The position numbers were made by a program, and so were the translations under genes. Shown here piece after piece: positions 1-13,529 of a stretch of DNA of 64,000 nt. Numbering within the stretch: the first letter of the stretch is position 1; each line of letters starts with the position of its first letter. The notes under the pieces are model-generated. The model was not told where the DNA came from. It saw nothing but the letters and a program-made list of their open reading frames with translations, and did not search any database. This stretch comes from Adiantum capillus-veneris (lineage: Eukaryota > Streptophyta > Polypodiopsida > Polypodiales > Pteridaceae): contig CM043965.1 of NCBI GenBank assembly GCA_014529385.2, positions 59,986,433-60,050,432 on the forward strand, read 5' to 3'.

Positions 1-1386
1 TTTAATGCATTTTTACCCTCAAAAGCACACTTTTTCGTGATTTCAAATGCAATCAAGCACTTTAGCAAATAATTCAGTGCTGAATAGCTCTAGATCAGAA
101 TCAGATTACTTACATAAAGCTACTCCTACAAATCATATGGGGTTTTGCATCTATGAGTAGAAAAACGCTTCACTGTCACACACGAAGTAGTAAACGCTTT
201 TATCACCTCACAAATCACTCAACCACCAACAACTACTCTAATCCACAGATCCTAACTAAACCTATCTAGTCGCAGGCCCTCGACAAGACACACGCTTCCT
301 GGATATCCACTTGATCGCTGAATATCCTCTTCCGGATCCACTTAAGAAAAACGATTTCTTTACCCTAAACTAAATCAAGCAACCATCACACGAGTTTTAG
401 TAGGAAACCTACTTAGGTCCTTGTGTCCCCGGCAGCGGCTCCAATGTTGCGGGAGCGACTCACACACCCATGAAGTGCATGTAAACACTACCTAGATCAA
501 CATAATGTCAATCGAGGACACAGATGACACGATAGGCACACGAAGGAAATCTCTTTAGCTTGTCAGGCTGAGACCATCCTACACACACAACACTCTAGAA
601 GCCAACTATACCACAATGAAGAACCTCACTGCTCTCAACTACACCACCTAGCCACATACACACATACGGAAGGTAACTCACCTAATCATGCCAGATTTGT
701 ACGAAACTTAAGGAACACCATCCCCTCACTAGGATACATCTGTCCCTAAGCTTCTACACTCAAAACCCTCACTCTGAACCCATCTGCGGAAAACGCGTAG
801 GATGACAGAGAAGAATTTTGAAAGTGCCCGAAACTGAAATTTATGAGTGCCTATGCGTAGCTTATGTCGCCACGATTCTATAGACTACTAGCACGCAAAA
901 AAAAGACATCGTTTGAAACACTTACGGTCACAAATAGCTCGTAGATGCGTCGGCATGTGCGTTTCGTCTCGCATGGAATGCTTGGCGTTGTCCCGTAGCT
1001 CTCCTGGAGCCTACATCAATGGTGCAGTTGGATCTCCAATGTGTTGAGCGAGCCGGGCATACTTAGAGGATAAAGCTCACGCTCACTCTCTTTCTCTCTC
1101 ACACACAGTAGACGGCAGCGCTAAAGTTTTGATTATGATTAAAGTCTCCTCCCCTTTACAAAATGACCTAGGTACCTTATATACTAAGGCTACCTTAGGT
1201 TTAACCAAAAATGGGGTTGAAAGGGTCAAATGGCTTTGTATTTACAATCTGGAAGTGCCATTGCACCCCGGCTTCTGAAACTAGAATAACTACTCATTAC
1301 AAATGACGTTCATAGCCATAATCCGCAGCATTTCCTAACTCGCAAAAGATAAGACTTTGGTACAAAACTTGAGTTATGTTGTGTTG
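1..1386. other. Non-coding flank with a probable LTR end signature
   Basis: I see no gene here. At 427-442 there is a short sequence, ccccggcagcggctcc, followed at 445 by TGTTGCGGGAGC. The same arrangement (a cggca-Rcg block immediately before a TG-initiated repeat) occurs at about 40015 and 49670 in this window and is typical of the stretch just upstream of plant 3' LTRs. The sequence after 445 may therefore be an LTR, perhaps reaching about 1300, but I find no second copy and cannot place its end. A short CT-rich run lies near 1085-1105. Confidence 0.35.
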
Positions 1387-1875
1387 TTGACCCAGTGGTC
1401 AACAGATTTGAAGCCTTTCAAACGGCTGAGTACGGATAATCCTAGGATCAGAGTCTATTGTTGGGAAGATAGAAATGTAAAAGATCTTTTGTGGACTTCA
1501 CATGTCAAATCAAGATAACTGACGGCCATGAAGATCATCTATATCTTCAAGATCAAGGATAAGGGATCAATAGATCTACCAACCTAACTATTTAGGGATT
1601 GTTATAACAACAACTTTGTTATGATGACTCCTGAGGAGGTAGAACAAACCAAATACCAAGGGTATTCCATAAGGGATTGGATATTGGTCCAAGGACCATA
1701 AACCATTCCAAGAGACGAACACCGTGAGAGATCTTCTGAGAGTAATGTTAAGAAACTAGGAACCACCTCATCACACAGAAAACCGGGTGAAACTAAGACT
1801 AGTCCAGGGCTACATGAGTCAGTATTTTCAATAGACTGGTTTGAAGGACTCGGAACATGACCAACTGCCAGGAGA

Positions 1876-2490
1876 TTGGGAGTTGAATCAAATAGACACG
1901 TCAGACCACCTGATTTTCAAAAATGGGTCAGAAAATACAGTGGATCAGGGGATCCATACGACCACTTAGAAAGCTTTAAGCAAGTGCTGAGAGCAGAACG
2001 GATATTTGATTTTCATACTCAATTCAAGGGGTTTGGAATGACATTAGAAGGAAAAGAATTGACATCGTTCCAAAACATTCCACCAAGGTCAATCATGGAC
2101 TTGAACACTTTAGCTCAAGAATTTGTAGTTGCTTGTTCCAAACACAATACGGTAGCTCAAATCTACAGTTTTAAACAGAAACATGGTGAGTATGTTAGGG
2201 ATTGTGCAGCTCGAATGAAGCAATACATTGCCACATGCCCAAAGCTAGAGATTCCTACAGAAGAACGACTGGTATCATTGTTTCTAGAGGTATTGCTAAA
2301 CAAAGAACTTCATGCTATACTCTATAGCAAGAAGCATACAACCCTAGAAGCGTGTGTGTTAGATGTGATCAACTTAGGAGACAATTGTGATATTTTCAAT
2401 GAAGAAGATGTCCCTAAGGATAACCAAAGTGAGAAAACAACATCCACTAAACCATCACAAGTGGGAACGGCCGCTACAGCACCGCTTTAA
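1876..2490 (+). CDS. Gag capsid-like domain of the split retroelement (fragment)
   Basis: A 204-residue open stretch with the Retrotrans_gag pattern. It starts with a GDPYDHL-type motif near residue 26, followed by a helical block. Around residues 110-175 comes the pattern '...EYVRDCAARMKQ..., ...LEIPTEERLVSLFLEVLLNKELHAIL', typical of plant Ty3/gypsy gag proteins that package element RNA in cytoplasmic particles. The inverted copy at 46.9-47.4 kb shares the GDPYDHL-like block and the LEIPxEERLVSLF block, which supports protein-level conservation. The open stretch has no convincing own start: homology to the copy continues upstream through stops. The acidic C-terminus runs into the linker region and a stop at 2490. 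Confidence 0.8.
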   Translation: MGVESNRHVRPPDFQKWVRKYSGSGDPYDHLESFKQVLRAERIFDFHTQFKGFGMTLEGKELTSFQNIPPRSIMDLNTLAQEFVVACSKHNTVAQIYSFKQKHGEYVRDCAARMKQYIATCPKLEIPTEERLVSLFLEVLLNKELHAILYSKKHTTLEACVLDVINLGDNCDIFNEEDVPKDNQSEKTTSTKPSQVGTAATAPL

Positions 2491-3152
2491 GCCATAGAAG
2501 ACATGCTCAAAAGGATGAATGACATGATGAACAACATGCAAAAAGCACCTATGAGGGGACTAGGATAAGGGATACCTCAACACGGACAACCAATTAGGCC
2601 ACAGAAATAGTGTGCAATCGAGCATAAATGGACCAACCATGAGACCAATGAGTGCTACTCCCGTCCAAAATATGATGGGAATGTTCAGTACGTGCCCATG
2701 AGGCCACAAGGATAACCCATGTACAAATATCAGCCTAATATGGCCCAAGCTCAAAGACCACCAATGGGTATGGAAAGACCTCAACCTATGTTGGGTCAAC
2801 AACTCCCATATCCAGAACATAATGTAGTGCCTGTAAAGTACATGCATTTTGAAGGAGTCATAGATGAACAAGCATTAGTGCCTATTACACCTTATGCTAA
2901 GCCTAGTCCATCTACAGTAATGGTAGAGGGAGATTGGTATAATTCACATCCACCACCAATGGAAGAACCTATGACTTATGCTCCACTAGAGCTCGCACCA
3001 ATGTATTATCTAGCTAATCAAGTTGTCAGACCTCCAGGGTAAGACCCAGGATTAAGCCCAGAACAAGAAACTATCATAACTGTGGTGTAGAAAATCATTA
3101 GAAGAATGAATGACCAAAGCCTGACAAAAACCTCAAGCCAGCTGAAGCTTAT

Positions 3153-3197
3153 TGCATACAATGTTGCAAAAAGGGAGGACACTTTCCAGGAGATTGT
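3153..3197 (+). other. CCHC-type zinc knuckle of the split gag
   Basis: Translation from 3153 gives CIQCCKKGGHFPGDC. This is a retroviral-type nucleocapsid knuckle, but the spacing is C-x3-C-x4-H-x4-C (or C-x2-C-x5-H-x4-C) instead of the usual C-x2-C-x4-H-x4-C, because two adjacent cysteines are present. It lies after the capsid-like domain, as expected for gag, and would bind element RNA. It reads in a frame without a long ORF around it, in keeping with decay. Confidence 0.6.
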
Positions 3198-3885
3198 CCT
3201 ACAAATCCTTTAAACAAGGGTAAAACAGTAGTAAATGTAGTCCAAGTGATACCTAGCAGCTCATCTGAGAGTGAACCGATTGTTCCAATCAAGGTAATTA
3301 CTAGAGCCCAGGCTAAGAAAAAGAAACACAACTCCTATGATGATTCAAAAAATACAAAAAATTCCTCTCAAAGGATCAAAAGAAGCCAAAGAAAAAGATA
3401 CGAGATGAGAAAATAAAAACAATGGGGCAAAAATCAAGAAGAAAGCAAAACAGCTACCTGAAGAGCTTGTGGTAAGAGACATTGAAGAAAAATATGAAGT
3501 GGTGGTAGAACCCCACCTAGGAACAAAAGAACCAGAACTTATAGTGCCGGACAACGAAGATGCCTTAGACGGAATTCCATTCATGGAAGAAGACTGGCCA
3601 GGACACTTATGGAAAAAGATTAGAGAGATCAATGATGGGAGCCTCACTCTAAAGTCAGCTCTTGTAGAGGAAGTTTGGTTAGACAACCTACCTCCTAATA
3701 TGGATGTGGGCGTACGATCCTTGTATGGGGATTGCAGATCTGAAGCTTCAAGAATGTCGAAACCACTGACCTTGAAAACATTACCCTCTTACTTGGGAGA
3801 TAATGAAGATGAATCCATAGTGTGTAAGACCACTCAAGTAAAAAGAGCGGAACAGACCCTAGAAGTAGACAAATCTAAGGAGGCA

Positions 3886-4280
3886 TGTAGCACGACCTAA
3901 TCGCAACCCACACAAAATTATCAAATCCTTGGATCGGCAACCCGGCTAGGGCATGGAAGCACGAGCATCGGATGAATGGAATAGAGGATTCAAGAGATCA
4001 CCTCTCCATTGCAAGTAGAGATTAGCCATGGCAAGACTAGCTCTAGACCTACTCTAACCACTAATCAAACAACTCCTACACACATCAAGCCCACAGAAGT
4101 TCGACTTGCCATAGACTAGAAACCCCAAGCACACTAATGATAAGCACACACTAATTACCGCATGTCAATTAAAGCACTTCATCAATAGCTACACACATGA
4201 GGTGAATGGTGCTAGAGCTTCATAAAACCTATCTACATACAAGCAAACAATAGGGCACACATACAAATTACAAGATTAAG
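3886..4280 (+). repeat. Left ~395 bp direct repeat (probable 5' LTR)
   Basis: Starts TGTAGCACGACC and ends near caagattaag. It matches 40043-40436 along its length with scattered mismatches, so the two copies have diverged since insertion. It begins abruptly inside a gag-type ORF, which fixes its left edge. I do not see a clear primer-binding site directly after it. Confidence 0.7.
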
Positions 4281-7200
4281 ACTCGACTTAATCAACTTAA
4301 TTTGTGATGCTAAATATCACAAACCAATTGCTCGTAGAGAGATAAGAGTGGTTACTAGCAAGAAGTACATACATTTCTTAAATCTAGAATAATGAAAGTG
4401 TAGTACTACTTCATGACAAGATGAAATGTAGAGAAGAAATAGACTAATGAGAAAATAAGAATTGGATTAATCAAGAAGAGCTTACTCTAATTACAATGGT
4501 TAGCATTAGCCTCTTAAGCATAAACATTAAGCTCCAATCTAGGCCATAGAGTGAACACTCTAGAGAGAGGGAGCTCTCAAAAGTGGATACTCAAGAATGA
4601 AGCCTCCTTGCATAAAGGCTTCCTTTTGAGGGATTTCACTACAATCCCTTCTAATATGGGTTTAAGCTGGAGCCCTCAAACTAGCATTTATAACTTTGGA
4701 ACTCCAAGTGAGTCCAAGACTTATACAAAGTGAGTGGGAAATATTGTGACATCCATAGATATCTCCCGCTTGATGCATATTCGGTGTAGCCTGTGTTAGC
4801 CGCTGCTAACATTCCCCCCTTTCTAATTTGGTGCACATCCTCGTGTGCCAGTGAAGCAAGACACGGTGACATGGTAGAAAGCAAGTCCATGGAAGAAAAG
4901 TTGAGCTTCAAAACATAAGAACAAGTAATGAGCATCAAAGGCCAACAAGGATAAAAACTTGAAGTACAATTAACAATTATGCAAGGTGAATTTTTTTCTT
5001 CTAAAAGATGGGTAAATCATAGTAAAAAACTAGACAACATAAAGCAAAAAAGACACCTAAACTATCATGAAGATTAAACCACTTAAAATTTATGTTTATG
5101 CATGAGACACAAGCAATCAATTATGGCCTTAGGCTAATGCAAGTTCATTAACCTACTAGCCTAAAAACTATGTGACCAATATTAATATCATTCAAGTCTA
5201 TCATGTCTATTGGCTATAAAAAATCTCATAATCTATTAGTACATTGTCAAAGCTTTTTGAAGCTCATGGAAGTTTTGTTTTTGTCATTCATTGAAAAAAC
5301 TCAAGGACAATACAAGGCTACTACCCCAAGGCAAGTTTAGGTACGACTCTTGGCTTCTTGAACCCTCAAGAAGGTGTTCCAAAAGCCTACTAGCCTACCA
5401 AGGCGACGACTAACCCCTATCTGGCCAGCATCGACTTAGGGCCTTGACCAAGCGAGCCAAGGTGATTCCCCTTGCCTTCCAAGTGCCAATAAGGCGCTAG
5501 GCCTCACATAGACACAACATAACATATAAAATTTTTTTTCATGTGTCTAGTAGCATTTTTGCTACTTTTTCTTGACATTTTTTGCTTCCTTGATTCATTT
5601 TTTAGCACTTTTTTGTTTCTTCTAACATGAGATACTTATGGCAATTGGACTAGACTAAAGCCTACTCATAGCCCTAGGTCATGTTAAAAACGAATGGAGT
5701 ATTAAAACTATCACTAAGAGTCTAGGACTAATGAGAAATGAACCTACATTGACCTAAGGTCAAAGACAATTACCTATGATTAGCACACATAAAACCTAAT
5801 CTTTTGATGAGTTAATTTTCACAAATCAAAGTGTTGAAACTTTAGGATGCCTAGCTTTTGAACATAAAATAACCATAGCTTAGAAGCAAAATTTCACTTA
5901 AGCCAAGCATAGAGAATGAAGAGATAAAAAAGAGCAAAATCACGGAAGCATTGCACCTATTCGTGCTCTTTGTGCATCCTTGAGCAAGCATCCCCTTTGT
6001 GTAGAGAAGTCTCTTGATCCTTTTTATTTGCAAAAGAAGATGATTTGAAACTAAGTGTAAACACAAGCTCCAAAGCCATTTATTGAAATCTAAAAACTCA
6101 AAAAACATTAAAAGCTAGGGTCTTGCATACCTGAATTTGCCAAAGGGAAAAAACCCCAAGGGAAAAAAGTGCCTTTGGTTATGCAAATGATGCTCTTTGT
6201 AGAAAATTTATGCATACATACCAACAATGAGAGAATAAACTTCTTCATAAGCAAATTTTACAATTTTTCACAACCTCTTATGCATGATTCAAAAATCGAT
6301 TAATTTCTAGCTCAATCAAATATGGAGTTAAAAGCAAGCTAAGAGCTGAAAATAATGCAACTTTGATGAAATGAATTGGCTCTCGAAAGCCGAATTTTAC
6401 ATTTTAAAGCTTTCCAAAAAGTTGGCTAACAACTAGCTCACACGAAATTTTACATTTTTTAGAGCAATCTATGAGCTAGAGATGACTGCAAGTTGATAAA
6501 ATGAAAATGAATGGCTCTCAATAGCCAAATTTTGTACTTGAAAGCTTAAAAAAGTTGGGTAAATACGAGCTCAAAATGAAAAAAATTAACTTTTGACCAA
6601 GCTATGAGCTAGCATGTATATAACTTTTAATCCAAAGAATTTGGAATGGCTCTAAGTAGCCATATTTTGCAATATTTTACAATGATGACCCCTTCTTGGA
6701 TCAATGAAAGCACACACCTGCCCACAACCTTTCAAAACAAAACTCATCATTAGTACTTTTAGGCATTTGGAATTTCAACACAACTACAAAAAATGCACTA
6801 TCAACCACAACCCCAAAATTTCACGCTCTCTCATAATCATTCAAATAAGCTCAATTTTTAGCGCTATATAGGTTTCTTTACATTCAATTCAAGCACTGTA
6901 TCAAGCAATGTTCAAGCACAAAATATCCCAAGCATGCATCAACTTATCAACCAATGCAATTCTTATGCCTGCACGCATATCATATCAAAGAATTCTTCTT
7001 CGAGTGCAATGAGTTTTCTTTTTTTTCTTCCTTTCTTTTTTTTCTTTTCTTAAAGCAAGGTGGCACAAATCCAATGCAAACGTCAGACACAAACACTAGT
7101 CATTGTTTATTGCAATGAAGCTCATTAGTGAAAGATTGGTAGCTCATGAATAGCTCATATACAAGTTTAGAACTCATAATATAAGAGAACAATTTTATTT

Positions 7201-7526
7201 CTCGCATAAATGATCAATCCGAGCTAACATACATGATGGCTCTTTGGTGGCCAAGTTACCTCTTTTAGCGTGTATTTGAATCTCCCTTTTGTTTCATTGT
7301 TTTGAACTTTGATTTTGTTCAAGACCAAGTCTAAACACACTTTTTAGATTTTATTGGCCAAACAACTTATGATGTTTTCTACGAGCTCGGGATCAAGATG
7401 ATTTGATTCCAAATTGGGCGAGGGTGGGAACATTCCCCAAAAAAAATGCCAAGCTTTGCTTTGATTTTTATTTTATTTATTTTTTTGTATAACTTTATTG
7501 TTGGCAAAATTCTGGCGGTACATAGA
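4281..7526. other. AT-rich non-coding interior of the LTR-bounded segment
   Basis: No gene is supported here; ORFs are short and have no recognisable domain. From about 6290 to 6690 there are roughly three diverged tandem units of about 110-150 bp. Each carries an aatggctctc-aagccaaatttt-like core and a tatgagctag stretch. Poly-T and TTTCTT tracts lie at 7010-7055 and 7460-7490. The region ends where the CACAAG inverted repeat of CACTA-A begins. Confidence 0.5.
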
Positions 7527-7551
7527 CACAAGAACTTTTAGACTTTTTCAC
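7527..7551 (+). repeat. CACTA-A left terminal inverted repeat
   Basis: 25 bp, starting CACAAGAACTTTTAGAC. It is the perfect reverse complement of 32147-32171 and is directly preceded by the AGA target duplication at 7524-7526. Confidence 0.92.
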
Positions 7552-7770
7552 ACTTGAAAATCACACATGAGAATAAATTCACACACTTTTTCACACAAGC
7601 CATTGTTTTTCCCCTTGTGACAAATGATGTGGGAATTTCCTATGGAATGTTTCACTTGTGTGAAAATCTTTCACAGGTGTGATTAGCTTACATCACATGT
7701 GTGAAAATCTTTCACAAATGTGACTAGCATAAGTCACATGAGTGAAAACTTTGTTTCACTTTTCCCTTAA
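7552..7770. repeat. CACTA-A left subterminal repeats (transposase-binding-type motifs)
   Basis: Several short palindromic or direct copies of TTTCACA/TGTGAAA occur here, for example ttcacttgtgtgaaa near 7650, tttcacaggtgtga near 7670 and catgtgtgaaaatctttcaca near 7697. Right-end counterparts (TTCACTC, GTGTGAAA) occur at about 31850-32145. CACTA transposases are known to recognise repeated subterminal motifs; that these are such sites is inference. Confidence 0.6.
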
Positions 7771-9379
7771 TAGGAAAAGTTTAGCTCAAAGTGTTCAAAG
7801 AATTCATTGTTTTGCTAAAAGTAGCAATCAATTTTACACAATGTGCTAGACAATAGAATAACGAGAATCATTTTCTACTATGTTCCAAACTACATAATGA
7901 CAATAATCATTTGAAGAGATCATATTATTAAGATCTACTAAGTTGAGACGAGTATTAACACAACCTTAATTTAAAAATAGCTTAAACCACAAGGCAAGTG
8001 ACTTTTGACATTCTTGGCAAAATTCATAACCTTGTTAACAATCACTTTTATCTACCTGATATTTCCACATAGATTCACATTTTAATCTAATTACGTGCAC
8101 AATGAAAAGATTCGTTCCCATAGTAATTTACCACTTTGAACTTTGGTATTTCTTTTATCAACCATGCGAGCTTGATTGAGAATTGAAAAAGATCTCTCCT
8201 AATTGTACGGTACACTGCTTTTCATCAAAGCCTTTATGATGTGATAACAAAAGTTGCAAAGAACCGAAAATCACATGCCTGTGACCAAAACTGCCTATTC
8301 GATGGTACAACCAAAAAACTACTCGATGTAGCAAGTAGCATGATCTCAAAACTTTACACAACATGCAAACCATGTATCGCAACTATATTTTCCAATTCAA
8401 TGATCATTTCAGTAAGCAACCTCACAACCTATATAGATGGAGACAAGTCATTATACCTAAAAAGTCAATATGAACACAAAAAGCAAAGTACATACGATTC
8501 TTAAAACAATTCATTCTATGCTTTAAACTGCTATTTCCTTTTTATGCAACCAATTAATTTGTACATTTAGCTAAAAATCCAACTATGACAAAATTGCCTC
8601 TATTTCCCTATTATGCTATCTGAACATTATACATTCCACCTTCAAAATCCATCAATGAAAGCTGGTGTTCAAGGTTTTGCACCAGTACATCATACAAAAC
8701 CTCAAAAAAGTTATCACTTTGAAGTATTTCATGCAACTGGCAATTCTCTCCATAATATACAAAAACCCTTAACCCTAAATTCAACATATGCAACGCACAA
8801 CTACCATTGCTATGCTTATAAATTCTAAATCCCTGCGATTTTGAATGTCGAATCGGCTACAAATTCAATCCCTAGGATGTCCTTATAAGTGTATTTCTGT
8901 AGCTATTGTTCTATTATACATGAATTTGGATTAAGCTCTCCATCAACGAACCTTGCATCTGAGCAGATCTGGACTCCTGAACATGAGTGTTATCTTCTCC
9001 CTTTTATCATTATCTTCTATTAGTAAAGACATGGAAAACACATGACATAATCATTAAATTTTCAGAAATTGGTCATAAACTCAACCAAATGACTCATTTC
9101 TGGTTCATTTTACACGATGCTTGATAACTATACTCACATACTCGAGTAAATCGATTTTATTCTCGCTGATTATTAAGTCGAACATGGATATTTTCACATC
9201 CCTCACAAACTCGAGATTAATGGCCTCATCCAATAGACTCGTCTGCAATAACATCAAATTATGGTCAAATATACTCGTATGGCCTTATCCAAAAGACTTG
9301 TTTGTAGCAACGTGGGATCATGATCAAATATACCTGCAAAATTACGTATAGAAAATAAAAGGAAGAAGCTATAAAAGAA
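7771..9379. other. Non-coding stretch within CACTA-A
   Basis: AT-rich sequence with only short ORFs and no domain I recognise. It lies between the left subterminal repeats and the tandem array downstream of the transposase gene. Confidence 0.45.
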
Positions 9380-10330
9380 GAAACGCATCTTGATATAAGC
9401 AACTACACCCCATGTTTTCTATTGCATTTCAAGCTCTAAAGCCGCACATGGTTCACCAGAAGAAAACAACAATATGGGTGACATAATCACTTTCCATTAC
9501 AACGTAGCAGTAGAAAATACCTTTAAAAGGCAACATTTTGCTTAGTTAAAATCCACATGTGCCACAAAAGCTAGCTTCATATTCTTTCCAACACATCAGA
9601 TAACAAACCAGCCATAAACTGTGGGTGAGGCCTTGAAGAAATGCATCTTGAAAAAACCTACTACACCCCAGATTTTGCATTGCAATTCAAGCTTTGAAGC
9701 ATGCACATGTCTCACAAAAAAAAATGGGCAGAAATCCATGATGACATATGCAGTTGTTGTTTCAGCTTAGCAATGGAAAGTATCTCCAAAACATAGCACT
9801 TCAAGCTTTAAAGCCTGCACATGGTTCATAAGAAAACAACAATAATGACATAATCATTGTCTATTACAACGTAGCAATAGAAAATACCTTTAAGCATTTT
9901 GCTCACCTAAAAGCCACATGTGCCACAAAATCAAGCTTCACATTCTTCCAGACAACACATCAGATACCAAACCACCAATAAAGAGTGGACGAGGCCTTGA
10001 TGAAATGCATCTTGAAAAAACCTACTACACTCTACATTATACATTGCAATTCAAGCTCTGAAGCATGCAAATGGTTCACCAAACGAAATGGGTAGAAATC
10101 CATGGTGACATATGCACTTACTGTTACAGCTTAGCAGTGGAAAGTACTTCCAAAATATAGCATCTTTCTCACCTAAAAGCCACCTGGCCATGCACAACCC
10201 ACCTTCACAATGTGTCCAACAACATATCAGGTAATAAGCAGAGTTTTTGTTACCAACACAAATATCCAACACCACTTTAAAAGAAAGCAATTTTCTCCAC
10301 ACAATCCACATTCGCTTTGTCTCCTGCAAC
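9380..10330. repeat. Diverged tandem repeat array with ~360 bp period in CACTA-A
   Basis: The phrase atgcatcttgaaaaaaccta followed by ctacac recurs at about 9642 and 10004, with an earlier related copy at about 9385. Each copy is followed by a conserved order of blocks: cattgcaattcaagct, a catggttca block, gacata, ttagcag/aatggaaagta, and ccacatgtgccacaaa. Some units are partial. The array lies just 3' of the minus-strand transposase gene. Confidence 0.6.
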
Positions 10331-10962
10331 AACACATCAAATAGCAAGCTAGGCATGAGTAGCTTCAACTTACAAACACCAAAATCCATATCAATTGCTA
10401 GTTTTTAAAAAAAAAACCACGTTCGACGATAGTACACAGCTTTCTACAACACACAAAATTGGAGATTATTGAATCGTGCAATGAACACAATGAACTCTAC
10501 AATGTCATACTCTACTCAAGTTCCAAAAATTGTTAGCGCTTGTCTCTTGATTGATGTCCTACTATCTGCATAAGGAGCTGCAAAAAGATTCTAACAGTTG
10601 CAATACAAGATTATCATTGACATATTAGTAATATTATTGTTTTTAGAAAGATGCCTATAGTATAAAACTTGTCAAAAAAGAAAATACATCTAAAAATTAC
10701 TTTTCAAATAAAAGTAAACATCAAAACTTGCACTTGGAAACGTGAGTAACCAGGTAGCCAGCATGTGCTAATATGATTTAACCGTCTACCATAAACATGA
10801 CATAGATAAGCGATTACATATTGAAATAAATAGACGGGCAAAAAATTCCACATTTAGCCAATGTAGGGAGTCCACATGAGGTACAATCTAACATTGGGTG
10901 ACAAAATCTAGACAAGGTAGCACAAATACACTAGTTTTATTAGGCGGCTCAGAAGTCCAAAT

Positions 10963-13451
10963 TCAAGTCGCCTCCACATTGTAATGCGCATGACAATCTA
11001 CAAACAACCATTATAAAAAAAATCATTAAAAGCATGACTCCAAGAAAAGTAGTTAAATACACAAAAGTAGCGATAGATGTATCTTTGTCTAGATAATACC
11101 TTGCATAACCTTATATATGTGTCTCCAATCCACCAAATCTTGTCCATGTTGCTCATCTTCCCATGTTAAAAGTGCCCTCTTCTCGTCAATATCCACACTT
11201 CTCACAAATGCATTGGTATTCAAATCTTCTCTCTGCCTTGCAAGGACAAGGTCACCCTTCTCAAGCCATTGTGGGACACACCCTACCTTGCCTGAAGATA
11301 ATAACCTTGAGCGAACTTTGGGACAACTAGTTTCATAAAGTATCTCATGCTCATCCGATTGTGTGCGAAGCCAAAAGAATTTGCAACGCAAACACTCAAT
11401 AGGTTGAACTATGATACCACAATTAGACTTTTGGCTCTTGTGAATAAGGCACATTCCAGAGTTGTCATCAAACATATTGGGGCTATCTAATAAACTTTTT
11501 ACCACAACAAATACATTGACTTCTCCCCGTTGCTCGTGAGCAAATACCTTTTCTAGACATCCTCTATAAACGATGACTTCTCCTGCATCATTGCACACAT
11601 GGATGACTACAAACTCACCCAATGTATACTTCACATTGTGCATAAATACTTTGGTGTAAAAAAACGCATATGGGTTGATCCCACCCAGTGTGAATGCATA
11701 TCCATCTCTCTTCAGCCAAAAATCTATCATGCCATTTATCTCCAATGTGTCAAGCTCTATCGGCTTTGGTTTTTTTGCTCCCACAAAAACTCCCTTTTTC
11801 TTGATCATGATTTGGAATGGGCATGGTAATAATCGAAGAGAAGCATTCCAGACATCGTTATCCTTCTTCTCAGAAGATGTATGAAGGGCGCATTTCTCGT
11901 GTATCTCAAAACACCTATCTCTTGCTCCATGAATGAGATTTTCAGGCAAGATCAAGCATGAATGTATAAGAATCATATCTCTTTGGCAACTTGTGAGACC
12001 ATCCTTCTCTAAATTCAATTGTTTGTGTATGTCTGTACACAAAACCCGACTATGGTATTTTCTATAAGATATTTCATTCGATTTGTTGTTGGTACGTATG
12101 CTCAAGTAGTTTGAAATATCTCTCTCATGCTTAAAACACCATGTGCCATCATGAGAGCCATGACGATAAACATCATCCAAAATCTCTCCATTACCTTCAA
12201 AACAGTTGAAAAGAAAAAATCCATTAGTAAGTATCAAAAGCTTTAGATGCTTACTATCAAAATCTTTTGTACTACAAAGCTAGTTAATTTTGACCTAACC
12301 ATACCTGCTACATGTTCTAGTGGAGAAGAATTGGCACCATAGTACTCCTCAGAAAGGATCCGCCATGATAGGAATAAAGAGCGGCAAACTTCCATGTATT
12401 CTTGGCTCCAACCCTTTTCTCGACTGCAGTCAAAAAACATGTGGGCAATATCCACCAAAAGTATCCCAAGTTCTTTGTCTTCTTTGCTAATTTCATCTAC
12501 CACATTAAGAACATGTGGTAGACACCATTGAATGAATTTCTGGCATTCCTCTGCTTTAAACATTTTGAACTGTGTGGAGGCACGTTTTGGCCATCTACCC
12601 GCATGCAAGATAGGCCTTGGAATAGAGTCTGCAACCTCTTTAATAGCAACATCAATCTTCTTTTTGAGTTGCGAAGAGGCCGATGACATTAATCTCTTTA
12701 TGTACTTTTGAAAGAGATTTAAAGGTAGTATATGCATGACATCATACACAAGGTCTCTCGAGATGTCAAATCCATAGAGATGAAAGAGTCTCCACAACAC
12801 CGATTCACCTGCTAGACCTCCATCTCTTAAAGTCTCCTCCACCTTCTCCTTTGCTGTACATCGTTTGGACATCCTAATACTATTCCACAAGTCATCTACA
12901 TGTCGTTCCTCAGGAGGATATCTTCCTTGATATCTATTATTTGAGTAAACATAACGTTGTGTACCATTACCATCTCGCCTTAACTCTGCCATCTCCTTGT
13001 CTCGCCTACAAAAGGCCATTCCACCATCTTTCACTTGACCTAGTTTGCATTGAGCAGGATGATCGCCGGTACAAACCATCAATATACATCTTAGCCTTGT
13101 TCCCTCTTGAAGGCCATTGAAAATTGCTTCATTGGGCACGGCATAATCAACATCAAATCCATCTAGAAAGGATGTTTCAAGCTCAACCAATAATGGTTGA
13201 AGGAAAAATGATAATACATCACCATGCTTTCTTTCTAGCTCCTTATGAGACAAGGGCAAGAAAAGAACTGGAATAGGTTCAACAATTGACCTTTTTCCGC
13301 CATTCAGGATAACTATTTCCACCACAGCACTATCCTTTTGTGTCGTAGCAGCGGCTTGGAACCCATCCCAATGTAGAAGAAGGGAAAAATTTCTTGGGTC
13401 ACCCTACAACACAAGCTCTTATTAGCATAGCATACAATCATATGCCTTTGC

Positions 13452-13529
<78 letters not shown>

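Larger units (their letters stand above)
1387..3885 (+). pseudogene. 5' part of a Ty3/gypsy-type gag element, split by a 36.5 kb insertion
   Basis: Decayed coding region of a retroelement whose only recognisable domain here is gag. Upstream, the run from about 1420 to 1700 is homologous to an inverted copy at 47.5-47.9 kb and is broken by several stops. The gag core lies at 1876-2490, then a Met/Pro-rich linker (2719-3042), a zinc knuckle (3153-3197) and a charged acidic ORF (3469-3885). No protease, reverse transcriptase, RNase H or integrase follows, either here or where the frame resumes at 40442. The element therefore resembles the non-autonomous gag-only class (TR-GAG) rather than a full gypsy element. 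The frame ends because a repeat starting TGTAGCACGACC is inserted at 3886. Stops at about 1530, 1700 and 2490-2720 show that it no longer makes a full protein. Confidence 0.75.
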